Shown: positions 1 to 8,316 of the stretch, in pieces
How the letters are laid out: the number at the start of each line of letters is the position of its first letter
Position numbering within the stretch: position 1 is the stretch's first letter
NCBI GenBank assembly: GCA_964571145.1
Contig: CAZNAP010000046.1
Span: 1 to 17,703, forward strand
Direction of reading: 5' to 3'
Length of the DNA stretch: 17,703 nucleotides
Source of the DNA: Suilimivivens sp964571145
GTDB lineage: Bacteria > Bacillota > Clostridia > Lachnospirales > Lachnospiraceae
Translations under genes and position numbers: made by a program
Notes under the pieces: model-generated
What the model was told of the DNA's origin: nothing
Databases searched by the model: none
The model's input: the letters and a program-made list of their open reading frames with translations, nothing else

Positions 1-17
1 TTATAACGGCGGTTATC

Positions 18-1460
18 TTATTTGTCAATAGCAAAATATGCATCAATTATTCTCTTGGCAATCGGAACCGCATAATCTCCACCTGCGCCGGCTCCTTCTA
101 TGATAATCGTCACGCAGATCTCTGGATTTTCATAAGGAGCAAAGCCTGTAAACCATGCATGACTGTCTCCTTTAATGACTCCATATTCCGCAGACCCTGT
201 TTTGCCGGCTGCTGTATAAGAAAGACCTTTTAACCTAGTGGCTGTGCCTTCTTCCACTACGTCTTCCATTAATGCAGCTAAAATGACTGATTCCTGCTCA
301 CTCATTAAACTGCCATATTCGCTGGGACTAAATGTTTTGATTCGATTATGGGCACTATTCTCCACATAATCTACTACATAGGGCTTCATAAGAATACCTT
401 TATTGGCAATTGCACAGGTAATCATATTCATTTGCAAAGGCGTTACAGAAGCAGTACCCTGTCCAATTGAAATCTGCATCATATCAGATTCGGAAGTATT
501 GGCATTAACCTCTACCTTGCTTATGGCTGCATTAAATTCAACCGGAGGTTTTTGATTAATCAACAAATCATTTAAAGTATCTCCGAACGCATCTCGATCA
601 ACCGATAATCCTATATTGGCAAAGGAGCAGTTGCATGATTTGGCAAAGGATTTAGTGAAGCCAACCGAACCGTGAACCGTTCCGTGATAGCATTGAATGG
701 TATCTTCACCTCTGGTAATAGTGCCGCCGCAATTGTAACTGTAATTTTGATAAGAATCCGGATTTTCACGAATATATTCCAAGGCAGTCATTATTTTAAA
801 GGTAGAGCCCGGTGGATATAATCCCTGTGTTGCTCTATTTAATAAAATACTGCTTTCTTTATCTTGAATTAATTCATCCCAAATCGATGCAATTTGTTCC
901 GGATCAAAATCGGGTTTAGAAACCATTGCCATGATTTGACCCGTTTTTGGATTGGTTACAATGACCGCACCTTGATAGACGCCCAATGCTGTTGAAGCAA
1001 CTTGTTGTAAATTCACATCCAGCGTTGTATATACATCATCTCCCGGATACTTACTGCCCGATACATCCAACGATGCCTTTTGTGCCAACGGTGCATTGGA
1101 ATTAATCAAGTAATAATTTGCCTGTGCTTCCACGCCTAGTCTTCCATTGGTTGCATAGCCAACTGTATGTGAGAACAAATTCAAGTAAGGGTATTGTCGT
1201 TTCTCATTTCCGTCTCCATCTACAACAGTCTGTGCCAGTATTTCGCCACCGGCTGCATAGATTTTGCCTCTTTGATTCTGAGCCAACAACATTTTTTGAC
1301 GTCCATTGTAACTGTTATTAATCAGTTCCTGTTTATGGGTAACAGAATAATGAGTTATATATCCTGCCATGACCAAAAAAAGCAACGTAAAGAACCAAGT
1401 TACGATCATTATTTCTTTATTACGTTTCTTCGTCTTCTTCGCTTTCTGTGTTGTCTTCAT
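18..1460 (-). CDS. Class B penicillin-binding protein (D,D-transpeptidase, PBP2/PbpA-like)
   Basis: This protein cross-links peptidoglycan outside the membrane and is probably the partner of the SEDS glycosyltransferase encoded just upstream. Numbering from a TTG at 1475, it has a Lys-rich cytoplasmic N-terminus, one membrane anchor (about residues 23-42), a short dimerisation region and a transpeptidase domain. The catalytic motifs are intact: S224-T-F-K227 (SxxK) within PPGSTFK, S280-C-N282 (SxN) and K425-T-G427 (KTG). At about 480 residues it is short for PBP2 and closer to the PbpA size class. I chose the ATG at 1460. The TTG at 1475 has an AGAGAGG only 3 nt upstream and is the alternative. 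Either start overlaps the upstream gene (41 or 56 nt), so translation is probably coupled. The family is certain; division versus elongation role is not. Confidence 0.93.
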   Translation of the reverse strand: MKTTQKAKKTKKRNKEIMIVTWFFTLLFLVMAGYITHYSVTHKQELINNSYNGRQKMLLAQNQRGKIYAAGGEILAQTVVDGDGNEKRQYPYLNLFSHTVGYATNGRLGVEAQANYYLINSNAPLAQKASLDVSGSKYPGDDVYTTLDVNLQQVASTALGVYQGAVIVTNPKTGQIMAMVSKPDFDPEQIASIWDELIQDKESSILLNRATQGLYPPGSTFKIMTALEYIRENPDSYQNYSYNCGGTITRGEDTIQCYHGTVHGSVGFTKSFAKSCNCSFANIGLSVDRDAFGDTLNDLLINQKPPVEFNAAISKVEVNANTSESDMMQISIGQGTASVTPLQMNMITCAIANKGILMKPYVVDYVENSAHNRIKTFSPSEYGSLMSEQESVILAALMEDVVEEGTATRLKGLSYTAAGKTGSAEYGVIKGDSHAWFTGFAPYENPEICVTIIIEGAGAGGDYAVPIAKRIIDAYFAIDK

Positions 1461-2835
1461 CTTCGTCAATCTCAAAATCCTCTCTGGTTCTCATTCTAGT
1501 TTTTCTGATTCGCCGACCTTTGCCAATTCGCTCACTTTCATCCTGTTTGACCACATAAAGCCCTTCTACAATCGAAAACATGAGCAGTGTTGATAGTATA
1601 GAACTTCCTCCATAACTGATTAGTGGAAGGGTTACACCTGTTAAAGGAATAAATTTGCTGCCGCCTCCAATGGTTAGGAAAATCTGAAAAATATACATAA
1701 CGCCCATACCAAATGCAATCAGTTGATAAAATTTATCGTTTAGCTTAACAGAAATATTCATAAACATGATAAAGCAGCTAACACATATTAAAATCAAGCA
1801 AATCGCAAAAATAATCCCCAGTTCCTCTGCAATTGCGGAGAAGATAAAGTCTGCTTCCACAAAAGGAATGGATTCCGGTGTGCCTTTGAATAAGCCTAAG
1901 CCAAACCAGCCACCGCTGGAAATTGCAAATAAGGATTGTGTAATTTGATAACCGGCTGCATCAATAACGCTCCAGGGGTCTTTCCACGCCTGTACACGTA
2001 CCTGCACATGCGCAAACACACGATACGCTATATAAGCCGCTGCTGAACCGCCTACGATTCCTGCCCCTACATATAAAAGATTTTTAGTAGCCACATAAAC
2101 CATCAATACATAGACTACAAAAAAGATCAGTGCACTACCCAAATCTCTGGATAAAACAAGCACAACTACATGAGCTGCTGCAACTACTGCCGAAGTAAAC
2201 ACTTCGAAAAATCCGGATGATTTATACAAAGCACTGGCAATAAAAAATACAAATAGTATTTTCACAAATTCTGAAGGCTGAAAAGTGACACCTGCCACAG
2301 AAAAAGAAATCTTGCTTCCATAAGTTGTTTTGCCTAAAATCAGTACCGCTGATAAAGCTGCAATGCCAACCATTGCATAAATCCATTGTAAATTCTTCAA
2401 GAATTTTAATTTAGTTATTAAAAAAGGTACTATCATAGCAATAATCATCGATACAACTACAATTGCAAATTGTCTGATTGCCTTCTGAAAATCCAATCTT
2501 GTCAGGATTACAAAACTGATGGACAAAAGCATACACATATTGTTAATAATCAATCTGTTCCCTTTGGGATAAATCATGCGGAACAGAACAATTGATGCAT
2601 ACAACATAATTTGTTGAAAAGCATAGAAAAACAGATAAGTAATGTCTTCTGTTTCAAAGCAGATGACTAAAAAACTGCTAAAATGAAATAGAAACATCAG
2701 TAAATTCTGTCTTGTATAAATACCACTTCTACGCGCTTCATCATCATATCGAAAAACAGCAAAGCATTCGTATGTATATAAAGCAATGAGTAATGCAATT
2801 ATATATTTAGAAAATTCGCTGACATACAGTTCCAT
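1420..2835 (-). CDS. FtsW/RodA/SpoVE-family (SEDS) peptidoglycan glycosyltransferase
   Basis: SEDS proteins are integral membrane enzymes that polymerise lipid II into glycan strands together with a class B PBP. The 471-residue product is hydrophobic throughout, with roughly ten or more membrane segments. It carries family motifs: FQPSEFVKI (around residue 190), RDLGSALIFF, GGWFGLGLFKG, an EELG segment and a C-terminal PLTGVTLPLISYGGSS. A basic stretch followed by a strongly acidic tail (rich in Asp/Glu, last about 20 residues) extends into the cytoplasm. The ATG lies directly against the stop codon of the upstream U32 gene (TAAATG) with GAGGAG 9 nt before it, so translation is coupled. The 3' end overlaps the PBP gene. 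Whether it serves division (FtsW) or elongation (RodA) cannot be told from sequence alone. Confidence 0.93.
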   Translation of the reverse strand: MELYVSEFSKYIIALLIALYTYECFAVFRYDDEARRSGIYTRQNLLMFLFHFSSFLVICFETEDITYLFFYAFQQIMLYASIVLFRMIYPKGNRLIINNMCMLLSISFVILTRLDFQKAIRQFAIVVVSMIIAMIVPFLITKLKFLKNLQWIYAMVGIAALSAVLILGKTTYGSKISFSVAGVTFQPSEFVKILFVFFIASALYKSSGFFEVFTSAVVAAAHVVVLVLSRDLGSALIFFVVYVLMVYVATKNLLYVGAGIVGGSAAAYIAYRVFAHVQVRVQAWKDPWSVIDAAGYQITQSLFAISSGGWFGLGLFKGTPESIPFVEADFIFSAIAEELGIIFAICLILICVSCFIMFMNISVKLNDKFYQLIAFGMGVMYIFQIFLTIGGGSKFIPLTGVTLPLISYGGSSILSTLLMFSIVEGLYVVKQDESERIGKGRRIRKTRMRTREDFEIDEDEDNTESEEDEET

Positions 2836-5085
2836 TTACTCTACTCCTCGTTTATAGTGTCCTGTTGTGTATTCCTGATCAGTCGGTTCTTCATAATGAT
2901 TTCTGATTGTCTTAAAATAACGTATTATCTCTGCTGTTTCTTTCTCGCTTTCAGTGGTAAAATCCAATCTGAATCCGTCTAAATCCGGTTCCTTCTTTTG
3001 AAATATTTTGTGTAAGGAAAGGGGAACACTGTTATAGATAATATTATAGCAGTATCTGCAATTTGTATAAACAGGAAATTGTTTATCGTAACGGTCTTTT
3101 ATCATTATAAAATCTGTAGTTTTGTTACACTTATTATGTGTCTTCTTGAGACAATTAGCCGAAATCATCATAGGAATTCGACCGTATCCTACAATTGAAG
3201 CTTTCATAGTTCTGTCAGGTGTAGCTTTTAACAACTCACGCCATTCGTGTAGATTGCATTCGGTAGGTAAATAAAATTCATCCGCATATTCTTCAAAGAA
3301 ATACAGACTCTCTCTATTCCATATATACAAATTTGCATCCAGTATTATTCTGAATCTATTATGATTAGATATCGCCTGCTTCTGAGTGATTTCTTTTCTA
3401 AAATAAGCGAGGCTCTCTAGATTTCTGATTAGTATCCCTGAAAAGACAGATTGCTCCTTTGAGTCTATCAGTATATTCTTTATTTGTTCTAATGAATTCA
3501 AATCTTTTTGCCTTACTATATAGGGCGTAGTTAGAACAAATTCTGTTTTATCACTCAATGCATTATTTGATGTATTGTTTAATGTATTCTGATAATCCTC
3601 AAGCAGTAAAAGAATCTCATCATTTAATAAATTCCATTCTAGATAGATTCTGTTTGGATATTCTCTCAGTGCTGCTAATAACTGTTCTTTGGTAGTAACT
3701 GTTATTTGCATTTTTAAATCAGAATTCTGATTTTCCGTATGACGGTTTTGAATCTGTTTGTTACTATTTATAGTTTGGGGCAAAGCTTTCCGATTAGGAT
3801 AGTTTAATTTGTTTTTCTCAATGATACGATTTTCCATTTCAGCAATGGCATTTCTGCGCAATTCATTCAAACTGCGAATGGGCATAAATATCGCATCTTG
3901 CATTTTTAATTCAATATTTTCAATGTGCAATAAAGTGTTGCCGCTTTTACATATTTGTTCGCTAACTTTATCTTCTGTTAATGGCTGTTTCATCGCCTCC
4001 TGAACGATATCACCATAAGAAGTCACTGATAGTTCTTCATATTGTAACTCTAATTTAGCCGGTTCGCCTGGTATCAGTTCAACAGATGCTTTTACGTTTA
4101 AATCAAGTGTCGTATTCACATATTTTTCTTCTATTTGCTTTAAAAGCGCTTCATCAGTAGGTGAATAAGCTGGTGAAGACAAAGTAATCATATCACGGCC
4201 GTTATGTTGATGATAATACCCTTCTCCCACTTCACTTCTTATATAAAGTGAACGAAGCAGCTCCATATCTTTTTTTTTGATTTTAAAATCAGATGATGGA
4301 TTCGCATAATAGGCATCTATATATTTACGATAAATAGCTGTTACGCCTGCTGCATAGGCAGGTTTCTTCATTCTACCTTCTATTTTAAAGGAATCAATTC
4401 CTGCATTGATGAGTTCAGGAATTATTTTTATGGTACACATATCCCTCATACTTAAAGGATAACAGTCCTTTTCTCCTTCTAATGCATAGGGGAGACGACA
4501 TGGCTGTGCACAGCGTCCTCGATTTCCGCTTCTGCCACCTAAAATGCTACTGAATAAGCATTGTCCCGAATAGCAATAACACATAGCACCATGTATGAAA
4601 GTTTCTACTTCCACACCAGTATTTTCTTTTATATTCATCATTTCTGAAAGACTAAGTTCTCTAGCAGGTACAATTTGTGTACATCCTGCTTCTTTCATAA
4701 ATTCTGCACCAAGACTACCGGTAATTGTCATCTGCGTGCTTGCGCACAATTTTAAATCTGGAAAACAGTTTTTTACATAGCGTAATACACCCAAATCTTG
4801 TACAATTACGCCGTCCAAACCGCTATCATAAAATGGTAACAAAAAATCATACAGGCTATCAAATTCACGCTCTTTAACCAATGTATTAACTGTAAGATAA
4901 ATCTTCACACCAAATACATGTGCCGTTCTGATTCCTGCACAGATTTCTTCATTTGTGAAATTTTCTGCAAATGCTCTGGCACCAAATTGGCTTCCACCCA
5001 GATAAACTGCATCTGCCCCTGCTTTGATTGCACCTCGTAATGCATCAAAATTGCCTGCAGGTGATAACAACTCCACCTTTTTCAT
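2836..5085 (-). CDS. U32-family peptidase-like protein (RlhA-type), long form
   Basis: The N-terminal TIM-barrel-like half opens with KKVELLSPAGNFDALRGAI and holds the U32 signature: E161-x-F-x-x-G, C169, C176, then C192 and C196 (numbering from the chosen start). Characterised U32 members such as RlhA and TrhP act in hydroxylation of rRNA or tRNA rather than as proven proteases, so an RNA-modification role is plausible but inferred. The protein is about 749 residues, longer than E. coli RlhA (about 650). The second half (about 440-749) is a further domain with Cys pairs in NCLKKTHNKC and TNCRYCYN. I chose the ATG at 5085 because GGAAGG sits 8 nt upstream and the protein then begins MKKVELLSPAGN; an in-frame ATG at 5103 lacks such a site. 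It follows zapA after a hairpin and is coupled to the SEDS gene. Confidence 0.9.
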   Translation of the reverse strand: MKKVELLSPAGNFDALRGAIKAGADAVYLGGSQFGARAFAENFTNEEICAGIRTAHVFGVKIYLTVNTLVKEREFDSLYDFLLPFYDSGLDGVIVQDLGVLRYVKNCFPDLKLCASTQMTITGSLGAEFMKEAGCTQIVPARELSLSEMMNIKENTGVEVETFIHGAMCYCYSGQCLFSSILGGRSGNRGRCAQPCRLPYALEGEKDCYPLSMRDMCTIKIIPELINAGIDSFKIEGRMKKPAYAAGVTAIYRKYIDAYYANPSSDFKIKKKDMELLRSLYIRSEVGEGYYHQHNGRDMITLSSPAYSPTDEALLKQIEEKYVNTTLDLNVKASVELIPGEPAKLELQYEELSVTSYGDIVQEAMKQPLTEDKVSEQICKSGNTLLHIENIELKMQDAIFMPIRSLNELRRNAIAEMENRIIEKNKLNYPNRKALPQTINSNKQIQNRHTENQNSDLKMQITVTTKEQLLAALREYPNRIYLEWNLLNDEILLLLEDYQNTLNNTSNNALSDKTEFVLTTPYIVRQKDLNSLEQIKNILIDSKEQSVFSGILIRNLESLAYFRKEITQKQAISNHNRFRIILDANLYIWNRESLYFFEEYADEFYLPTECNLHEWRELLKATPDRTMKASIVGYGRIPMMISANCLKKTHNKCNKTTDFIMIKDRYDKQFPVYTNCRYCYNIIYNSVPLSLHKIFQKKEPDLDGFRLDFTTESEKETAEIIRYFKTIRNHYEEPTDQEYTTGHYKRGVE

Positions 5086-5106
5086 TGTATATACCTTCCA
5101 CATTAG

Positions 5107-5132
5107 AAAAGCTGTCTAAAAAGACAGCTTTT
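5107..5132 (-). terminator. Hairpin after zapA (terminator or attenuator)
   Basis: A perfect 11-bp inverted repeat (5107-5117 with 5122-5132, arms AAAAGCTGTCT/AGACAGCTTTT, 4-nt loop) begins 3 nt after the zapA stop codon. On the minus strand the right arm ends in TTTT followed by CT. The U-run is short, so termination may be partial and the U32-ftsW-pbp genes could be reached by read-through. No separate promoter for the U32 gene is obvious. Confidence 0.7.
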
Positions 5133-5135
5133 GAA

Positions 5136-5534
5136 TTAGTTTTTTAATTCTGTTTCCAGTCGAATAATCTTCTTAGTACTTTCTGATACTTCGTTTTGAA
5201 GATTCTTAACATTCTTTTCAGTATTTTCCAATTTTATTTGAGAAGCAATTAATTCATGTTTCAAATTATATAATTCCTTCTCTTTGCTTTGAATTTCCTC
5301 TTCCAATAGATTGATTTGTTTCTTAGCTTTAAAATAATCATCCGCAATGTTCAGCTGTAGCAAAACGCTTTGCGTATCTAACGGCTGTCTTTTAAAAGCA
5401 TCTACTTTGGCGTATTCTGCCATTTTATTATTGATATAGGAGGCTACTCTTTGCAAATATTCTTCACTTTCATAACCGCTAAGTGTAAACACCTTACCGC
5501 CGATAATTACTTCTGTATCTGTTTTTGCTGACAT
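5136..5534 (-). CDS. zapA: Cell division protein ZapA
   Basis: ZapA is a small cytoplasmic protein that binds FtsZ and promotes its bundling at the division ring. The N-terminal part (TEVIIGGKVFTLSGYESEEY) is the ZapA globular domain. It is followed by the NNKMAEYAKVDAF segment and a long Glu/Lys/Leu coiled coil that makes up the rest of the 132 residues. I chose the ATG at 5534: a G-rich GGGGTGG lies just upstream, the product then starts at the usual family N-terminus, and the promoter at 5594-5622 would start transcription near 5587, leaving no usable ribosome site for the ORF's first ATG at 5588. It precedes the cell-wall genes, which fits a division cluster. Confidence 0.9.
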   Translation of the reverse strand: MSAKTDTEVIIGGKVFTLSGYESEEYLQRVASYINNKMAEYAKVDAFKRQPLDTQSVLLQLNIADDYFKAKKQINLLEEEIQSKEKELYNLKHELIASQIKLENTEKNVKNLQNEVSESTKKIIRLETELKN

Positions 5535-5593
5535 TCGGCCACCCCACCACTGCACAAATATTACTGTTTTCCCAATTTGATTATACAATATTC

Positions 5594-5622
5594 ATTATAA
5601 TCAGATTATTGTGGAATTTCAA
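5594..5622 (-). promoter_or_regulatory. Sigma-A-type promoter for zapA inside the end of ruvB
   Basis: On the minus strand TTGAAA (5617-5622) and TATAAT (5594-5599) are separated by exactly 17 nt, a 5/6 and 6/6 match to the consensus. The -35 box lies within the last codons of ruvB. Predicted transcription start is near 5587, giving a leader of about 52 nt before the zapA start at 5534. This would give zapA and the division/wall genes expression independent of ruvAB. Confidence 0.75.
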
Positions 5623-6604
5623 GTCCTAAATGTCGATAAGCTAAATCTGTTACCGTTCTTCCTCTGGGTGTTCGGTTAATAAAACCGTTTTTAAGCAAAT
5701 ATGGTTCATATACATCTTCGATTGTACCAGCGTCTTCTCCGATTGATGCAGCCAGCGTATCAAGACCTACAGGGCCTCCTTCAAATTTATGAATCATTGT
5801 AAGCAAAATATTACGGTCCACATGATCCAGTCCCAGCTTATCAACATCCATCAAATCTAAGGCAGTTTTTGCTAATTGTTCCGTAATAATCCCATCACCT
5901 TTTACCTGTGCATAATCTCTTACACGTTTTAATATGCGATTAGCAAGTCTTGGTGTCCCCCTGCTTCTTCTAGCCATTTCAAGTGCCCCTGCCGGCTCTA
6001 TGGGCGTATCCAAAATCTTGGCAGAATGAAGAATAATAACTTGTAATTCTTCGATTGTATAAAACTCCAGCCTGTGTATAATCCCAAATCTGTCACGTAA
6101 AGGTGCTGTCAGTAATCCCGCTCTGGTAGTTGCACCGACTAAGGTAAAATGTGGCAAATTCAAACGTATAGAACGTGCTGTAGGCCCTTTGCCAATCATA
6201 ATATCAATGGCATAGTCTTCCATAGCCGGATACAAAACTTCCTCAACCTGTCTGTTAAGCCTATGAATTTCATCTATAAATAACAAATCACCTTCCTGTA
6301 AATTATTCAAAATAGCTGCCATTTCACCCGGCTTTTCAATTGCCGGACCGCTTGTAACCTTGAAATTTACATTCATCTCATTTGCAATAATACCAGCTAA
6401 AGTAGTTTTACCAAGTCCTGGCGGTCCATAAAAAAGCACATGATCCAGCGCATCGTTCCTTTGTTTGGCTGCTTCTATATAAATTTTCAGGCTGTCTTTA
6501 ATTTGCGTTTGTCCGATATAGTCGTCAAGTTTTTGCGGTCTAAGGGAACCTTCTATTCTAACGTCCTCTTCCTGCAAACTTGTCTCTATCATTCTTTTGG
6601 CCAT
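5606..6604 (-). CDS. ruvB: Holliday junction branch migration ATPase RuvB
   Basis: RuvB is the hexameric AAA+ motor that, with RuvA, drives branch migration of Holliday junctions during recombinational repair. The 332-residue product has the usual length and all motifs: LRPQKLDDYIGQ near the N-terminus, Walker A GPPGLGKT (60-67), Walker B with LFIDE (108-112), sensor 1 GATTRAG (157-163), the APLRDRFG arginine-finger region (167-174), and a C-terminal winged helix ending with the RTPRGR loop. A GAAAGG ribosome site lies about 11 nt before the ATG. It follows ruvA by 55 nt with no clear terminator or promoter between, so the two are probably cotranscribed. No ruvC is present in this window. Confidence 0.98.
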   Translation of the reverse strand: MAKRMIETSLQEEDVRIEGSLRPQKLDDYIGQTQIKDSLKIYIEAAKQRNDALDHVLFYGPPGLGKTTLAGIIANEMNVNFKVTSGPAIEKPGEMAAILNNLQEGDLLFIDEIHRLNRQVEEVLYPAMEDYAIDIMIGKGPTARSIRLNLPHFTLVGATTRAGLLTAPLRDRFGIIHRLEFYTIEELQVIILHSAKILDTPIEPAGALEMARRSRGTPRLANRILKRVRDYAQVKGDGIITEQLAKTALDLMDVDKLGLDHVDRNILLTMIHKFEGGPVGLDTLAASIGEDAGTIEDVYEPYLLKNGFINRTPRGRTVTDLAYRHLGLEIPQ

Positions 6605-6659
6605 TTTGAACTACCTTTCACATGTTAGTTTCATTTCCGAAATCTATTTTAAATCGATC

Positions 6660-7274
6660 TTAAAACATATTCTTTAAGGCATTCTTTAAGATTGTTTCCG
6701 TATCCATATTTTCATCAATTTGTACGTTTTTCACAGCATGTAACGCATCAGTTGCAGAATAACCAAGTGCAGTTAATGCTTCAACGGCTTCTGTTCTGGC
6801 TAAATTAGCCGGATCCGAGGTGTTAATTACCTTATTGTTATGCATCATTTCCTGATGAATAATTGTATCTTCAATTGATATTTTATCTTTCAAATCAATA
6901 ATCACTCTTTCGGCAGTTTTCTTACCAATACCAGGTGCTCTTGCAATTGCCACAGCATCTCCCGAAATAATAGCAAAACGTAAATCATCTGCACTCATCA
7001 CCGATAAAAGCGCCAACCCACCTTTGGGTCCAATTCCATTTACCGTAATCAGTTTCTTAAAAATTTCCAAATCATCTCTGGTTAAGAATCCAAAAAGACT
7101 AAACATATCTTCTCTTACGCAGGTATAAGTATATAATTTAGCTTCTTCGCCTATACCGGGCAATAAAGCGGCTGTGCCTGATGAAATTTTGATGTTATAG
7201 CCAATTGTACCTGTATCCAAAACAACATTTTCTTCAGTAATATCTTCAATAATGCCTTTCACAAAAGCAATCAT
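6660..7274 (-). CDS. ruvA: Holliday junction DNA-binding protein RuvA
   Basis: RuvA forms tetramers that clamp four-way junctions and load RuvB. At 204 residues it matches the family length. The N-terminal OB-fold domain (about 1-62) begins MIAFVKGIIEDI. It is followed by two helix-hairpin-helix motifs, visible as VNGIGPKGGLALL (around 79-91) and APGIGKKTAERVI (around 113-125), and a C-terminal UBA-like domain that contacts RuvB (EAVEALTALGYS). The start codon overlaps the stop of the preceding membrane-protein gene as ATGA, which indicates translational coupling. Confidence 0.98.
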   Translation of the reverse strand: MIAFVKGIIEDITEENVVLDTGTIGYNIKISSGTAALLPGIGEEAKLYTYTCVREDMFSLFGFLTRDDLEIFKKLITVNGIGPKGGLALLSVMSADDLRFAIISGDAVAIARAPGIGKKTAERVIIDLKDKISIEDTIIHQEMMHNNKVINTSDPANLARTEAVEALTALGYSATDALHAVKNVQIDENMDTETILKNALKNMF

Positions 7275-7777
7275 GATTCTGCTCCCTTCGTAACAATTTT
7301 CGTAAGATACGGCAGTACCAATGCACTAATCATACCAATTAATACACCTGTAATTAATCCTGCTATCATTAAAATTGGTATATAATACAGAATTCCATAG
7401 GTCTGAATGGCAAAATAAGCGATAATCAATTGCCCTACATTATGCATCACACCACCAGCCGCACTAACTACCGGCACATGAAACCATTTCGTTTTTTTTA
7501 AGCCAATCATTAACAAACAACTGAGAATTGCCCCAGATAGTGAATAAGCAATCATAAATAAATTTCCAAATAATAAGCCACTAAACACTGCTTTAACTAT
7601 AGTCAGTAGCAAAGCTTCTTTCCAGTCAAATAAATACAAGCAAAGAACCACTGCCAAATTAGCCAGTCCCAGTTTAATACCCGGAATTCCGGTTTGAAAA
7701 GAAAGTAGGGATTCAATATAGGATAATAATAATGCAAAGGTAAGTAAAAGTCCTAAATAAGCGGTTTTATTCTTCAT
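7271..7777 (-). CDS. Gx transporter family / heptaprenyl diphosphate synthase component I-like membrane protein
   Basis: The product is about 168 residues with roughly five membrane segments. It carries family features: LSYIESLLSF early, then the PGIKLGLANLAVVL block and a central SLSGAILSCLLM. Proteins annotated as HepS component I or Gx transporters resemble ECF-transporter substrate-binding subunits; the substrate is unknown. They commonly sit next to NusG-domain-II proteins, as here. I chose the ATG at 7777, one base past the stop of the upstream gene. An in-frame GTG at 7804 with AAGGAGG only 3 nt upstream is a real alternative and would overlap the upstream gene by 26 nt. Its 3' end overlaps ruvA by 4 nt. 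Confidence 0.85.
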   Translation of the reverse strand: MKNKTAYLGLLLTFALLLSYIESLLSFQTGIPGIKLGLANLAVVLCLYLFDWKEALLLTIVKAVFSGLLFGNLFMIAYSLSGAILSCLLMIGLKKTKWFHVPVVSAAGGVMHNVGQLIIAYFAIQTYGILYYIPILMIAGLITGVLIGMISALVLPYLTKIVTKGAES

Positions 7778-7778
7778 A

Positions 7779-8153
7779 TCAGTAAGTGACAGCGTCCAGC
7801 TCACTTTCCTCCTTTGCTTCGATTAGAATAACCAGCTTGTGTGGCAGGCAAATAATGCTCTCTCCATTACGTGAAATCGCATGCTGCCGTACACAAAGTC
7901 CGTCTTTGCAATCTGCATCAGTTACCGATGCTTTCCCATTACTGATTAACAATAAATTGTAACCACCATCTTCGTAGGCAATCGGAAATGTCTGATTTTG
8001 CGCCAACGAGTATGATGCAATTTCATTTCCGTCTTGAATCACTTTAACGGTGTCTGCTTCATCTGGTCGCAATAAGGGTGGAAGCAACAAAAACAGTAAT
8101 GCAACAGCTATAATGCCCAATATTAAGTAAATGTCTTTGGATACTTTTTTCAT
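7779..8153 (-). CDS. NusG domain II-containing membrane-anchored protein
   Basis: This 124-residue protein has an N-terminal membrane segment (about 8-26) and an extracytoplasmic NusG domain II. The domain holds the typical Cys pattern, DADCKDGLCV (C82, C87) and ICLPHKLVI (C102). The biochemical role is not established; such genes often neighbour Gx-transporter or ApbE-like genes, and here the Gx gene follows directly. I chose the ATG at 8153 because an excellent promoter (8161-8189) covers the N-terminal codons of the longer reading frame that opens at 8189. With that promoter the transcript would begin at, or 1-2 nt before, the ATG. The stop codon is one base from the next start. Confidence 0.87.
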   Translation of the reverse strand: MKKVSKDIYLILGIIAVALLFLLLPPLLRPDEADTVKVIQDGNEIASYSLAQNQTFPIAYEDGGYNLLLISNGKASVTDADCKDGLCVRQHAISRNGESIICLPHKLVILIEAKEESELDAVTY

Positions 8154-8160
8154 GATTCCT

Positions 8161-8189
8161 ATTTTACCATAGTCGAACATATGTTTCAA
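8161..8189 (-). promoter_or_regulatory. Promoter giving a near-leaderless transcript for the NusG-II gene
   Basis: TTGAAA (8184-8189) and TAAAAT (8161-8166) are separated by 17 nt on the minus strand (5/6 and 5/6 consensus). Only 7 nt lie between the -10 box and the ATG at 8153, so the expected transcription start coincides with the start codon. An alternative, weaker promoter further upstream cannot be excluded. Confidence 0.65.
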
Positions 8190-8224
8190 GTATCTATTTT
8201 TAGTATCTAATTTTACAAGTTTAT

Positions 8225-8275
8225 GAAATAAAAAACTCTCTGTCCGAAGCTGTAATCATCGAACAAAGAGTTTCA
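8225..8275 (-). terminator. Intrinsic terminator after the SurA/PrsA-like gene
   Basis: On the minus strand a 15-bp stem (plus-strand arms 8233-8247 and 8259-8273, two G-U wobbles in the RNA) with an 11-nt loop is followed by TTTTTTATTT. It lies about 40 nt past the stop of the upstream chaperone gene and before the promoter of the NusG-II gene, cleanly dividing the two transcription units. Confidence 0.88.
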
Positions 8276-8316
8276 TAATTTTATCTAACGATTAAGTTAC
8301 TAGATTAGAATATTGC

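Noticed and set aside
1..17. Terminator after the PBP gene
   Set aside because: Only a 5-bp ATAAC/GTTAT hairpin is visible and the window ends there, so a terminator cannot be supported.
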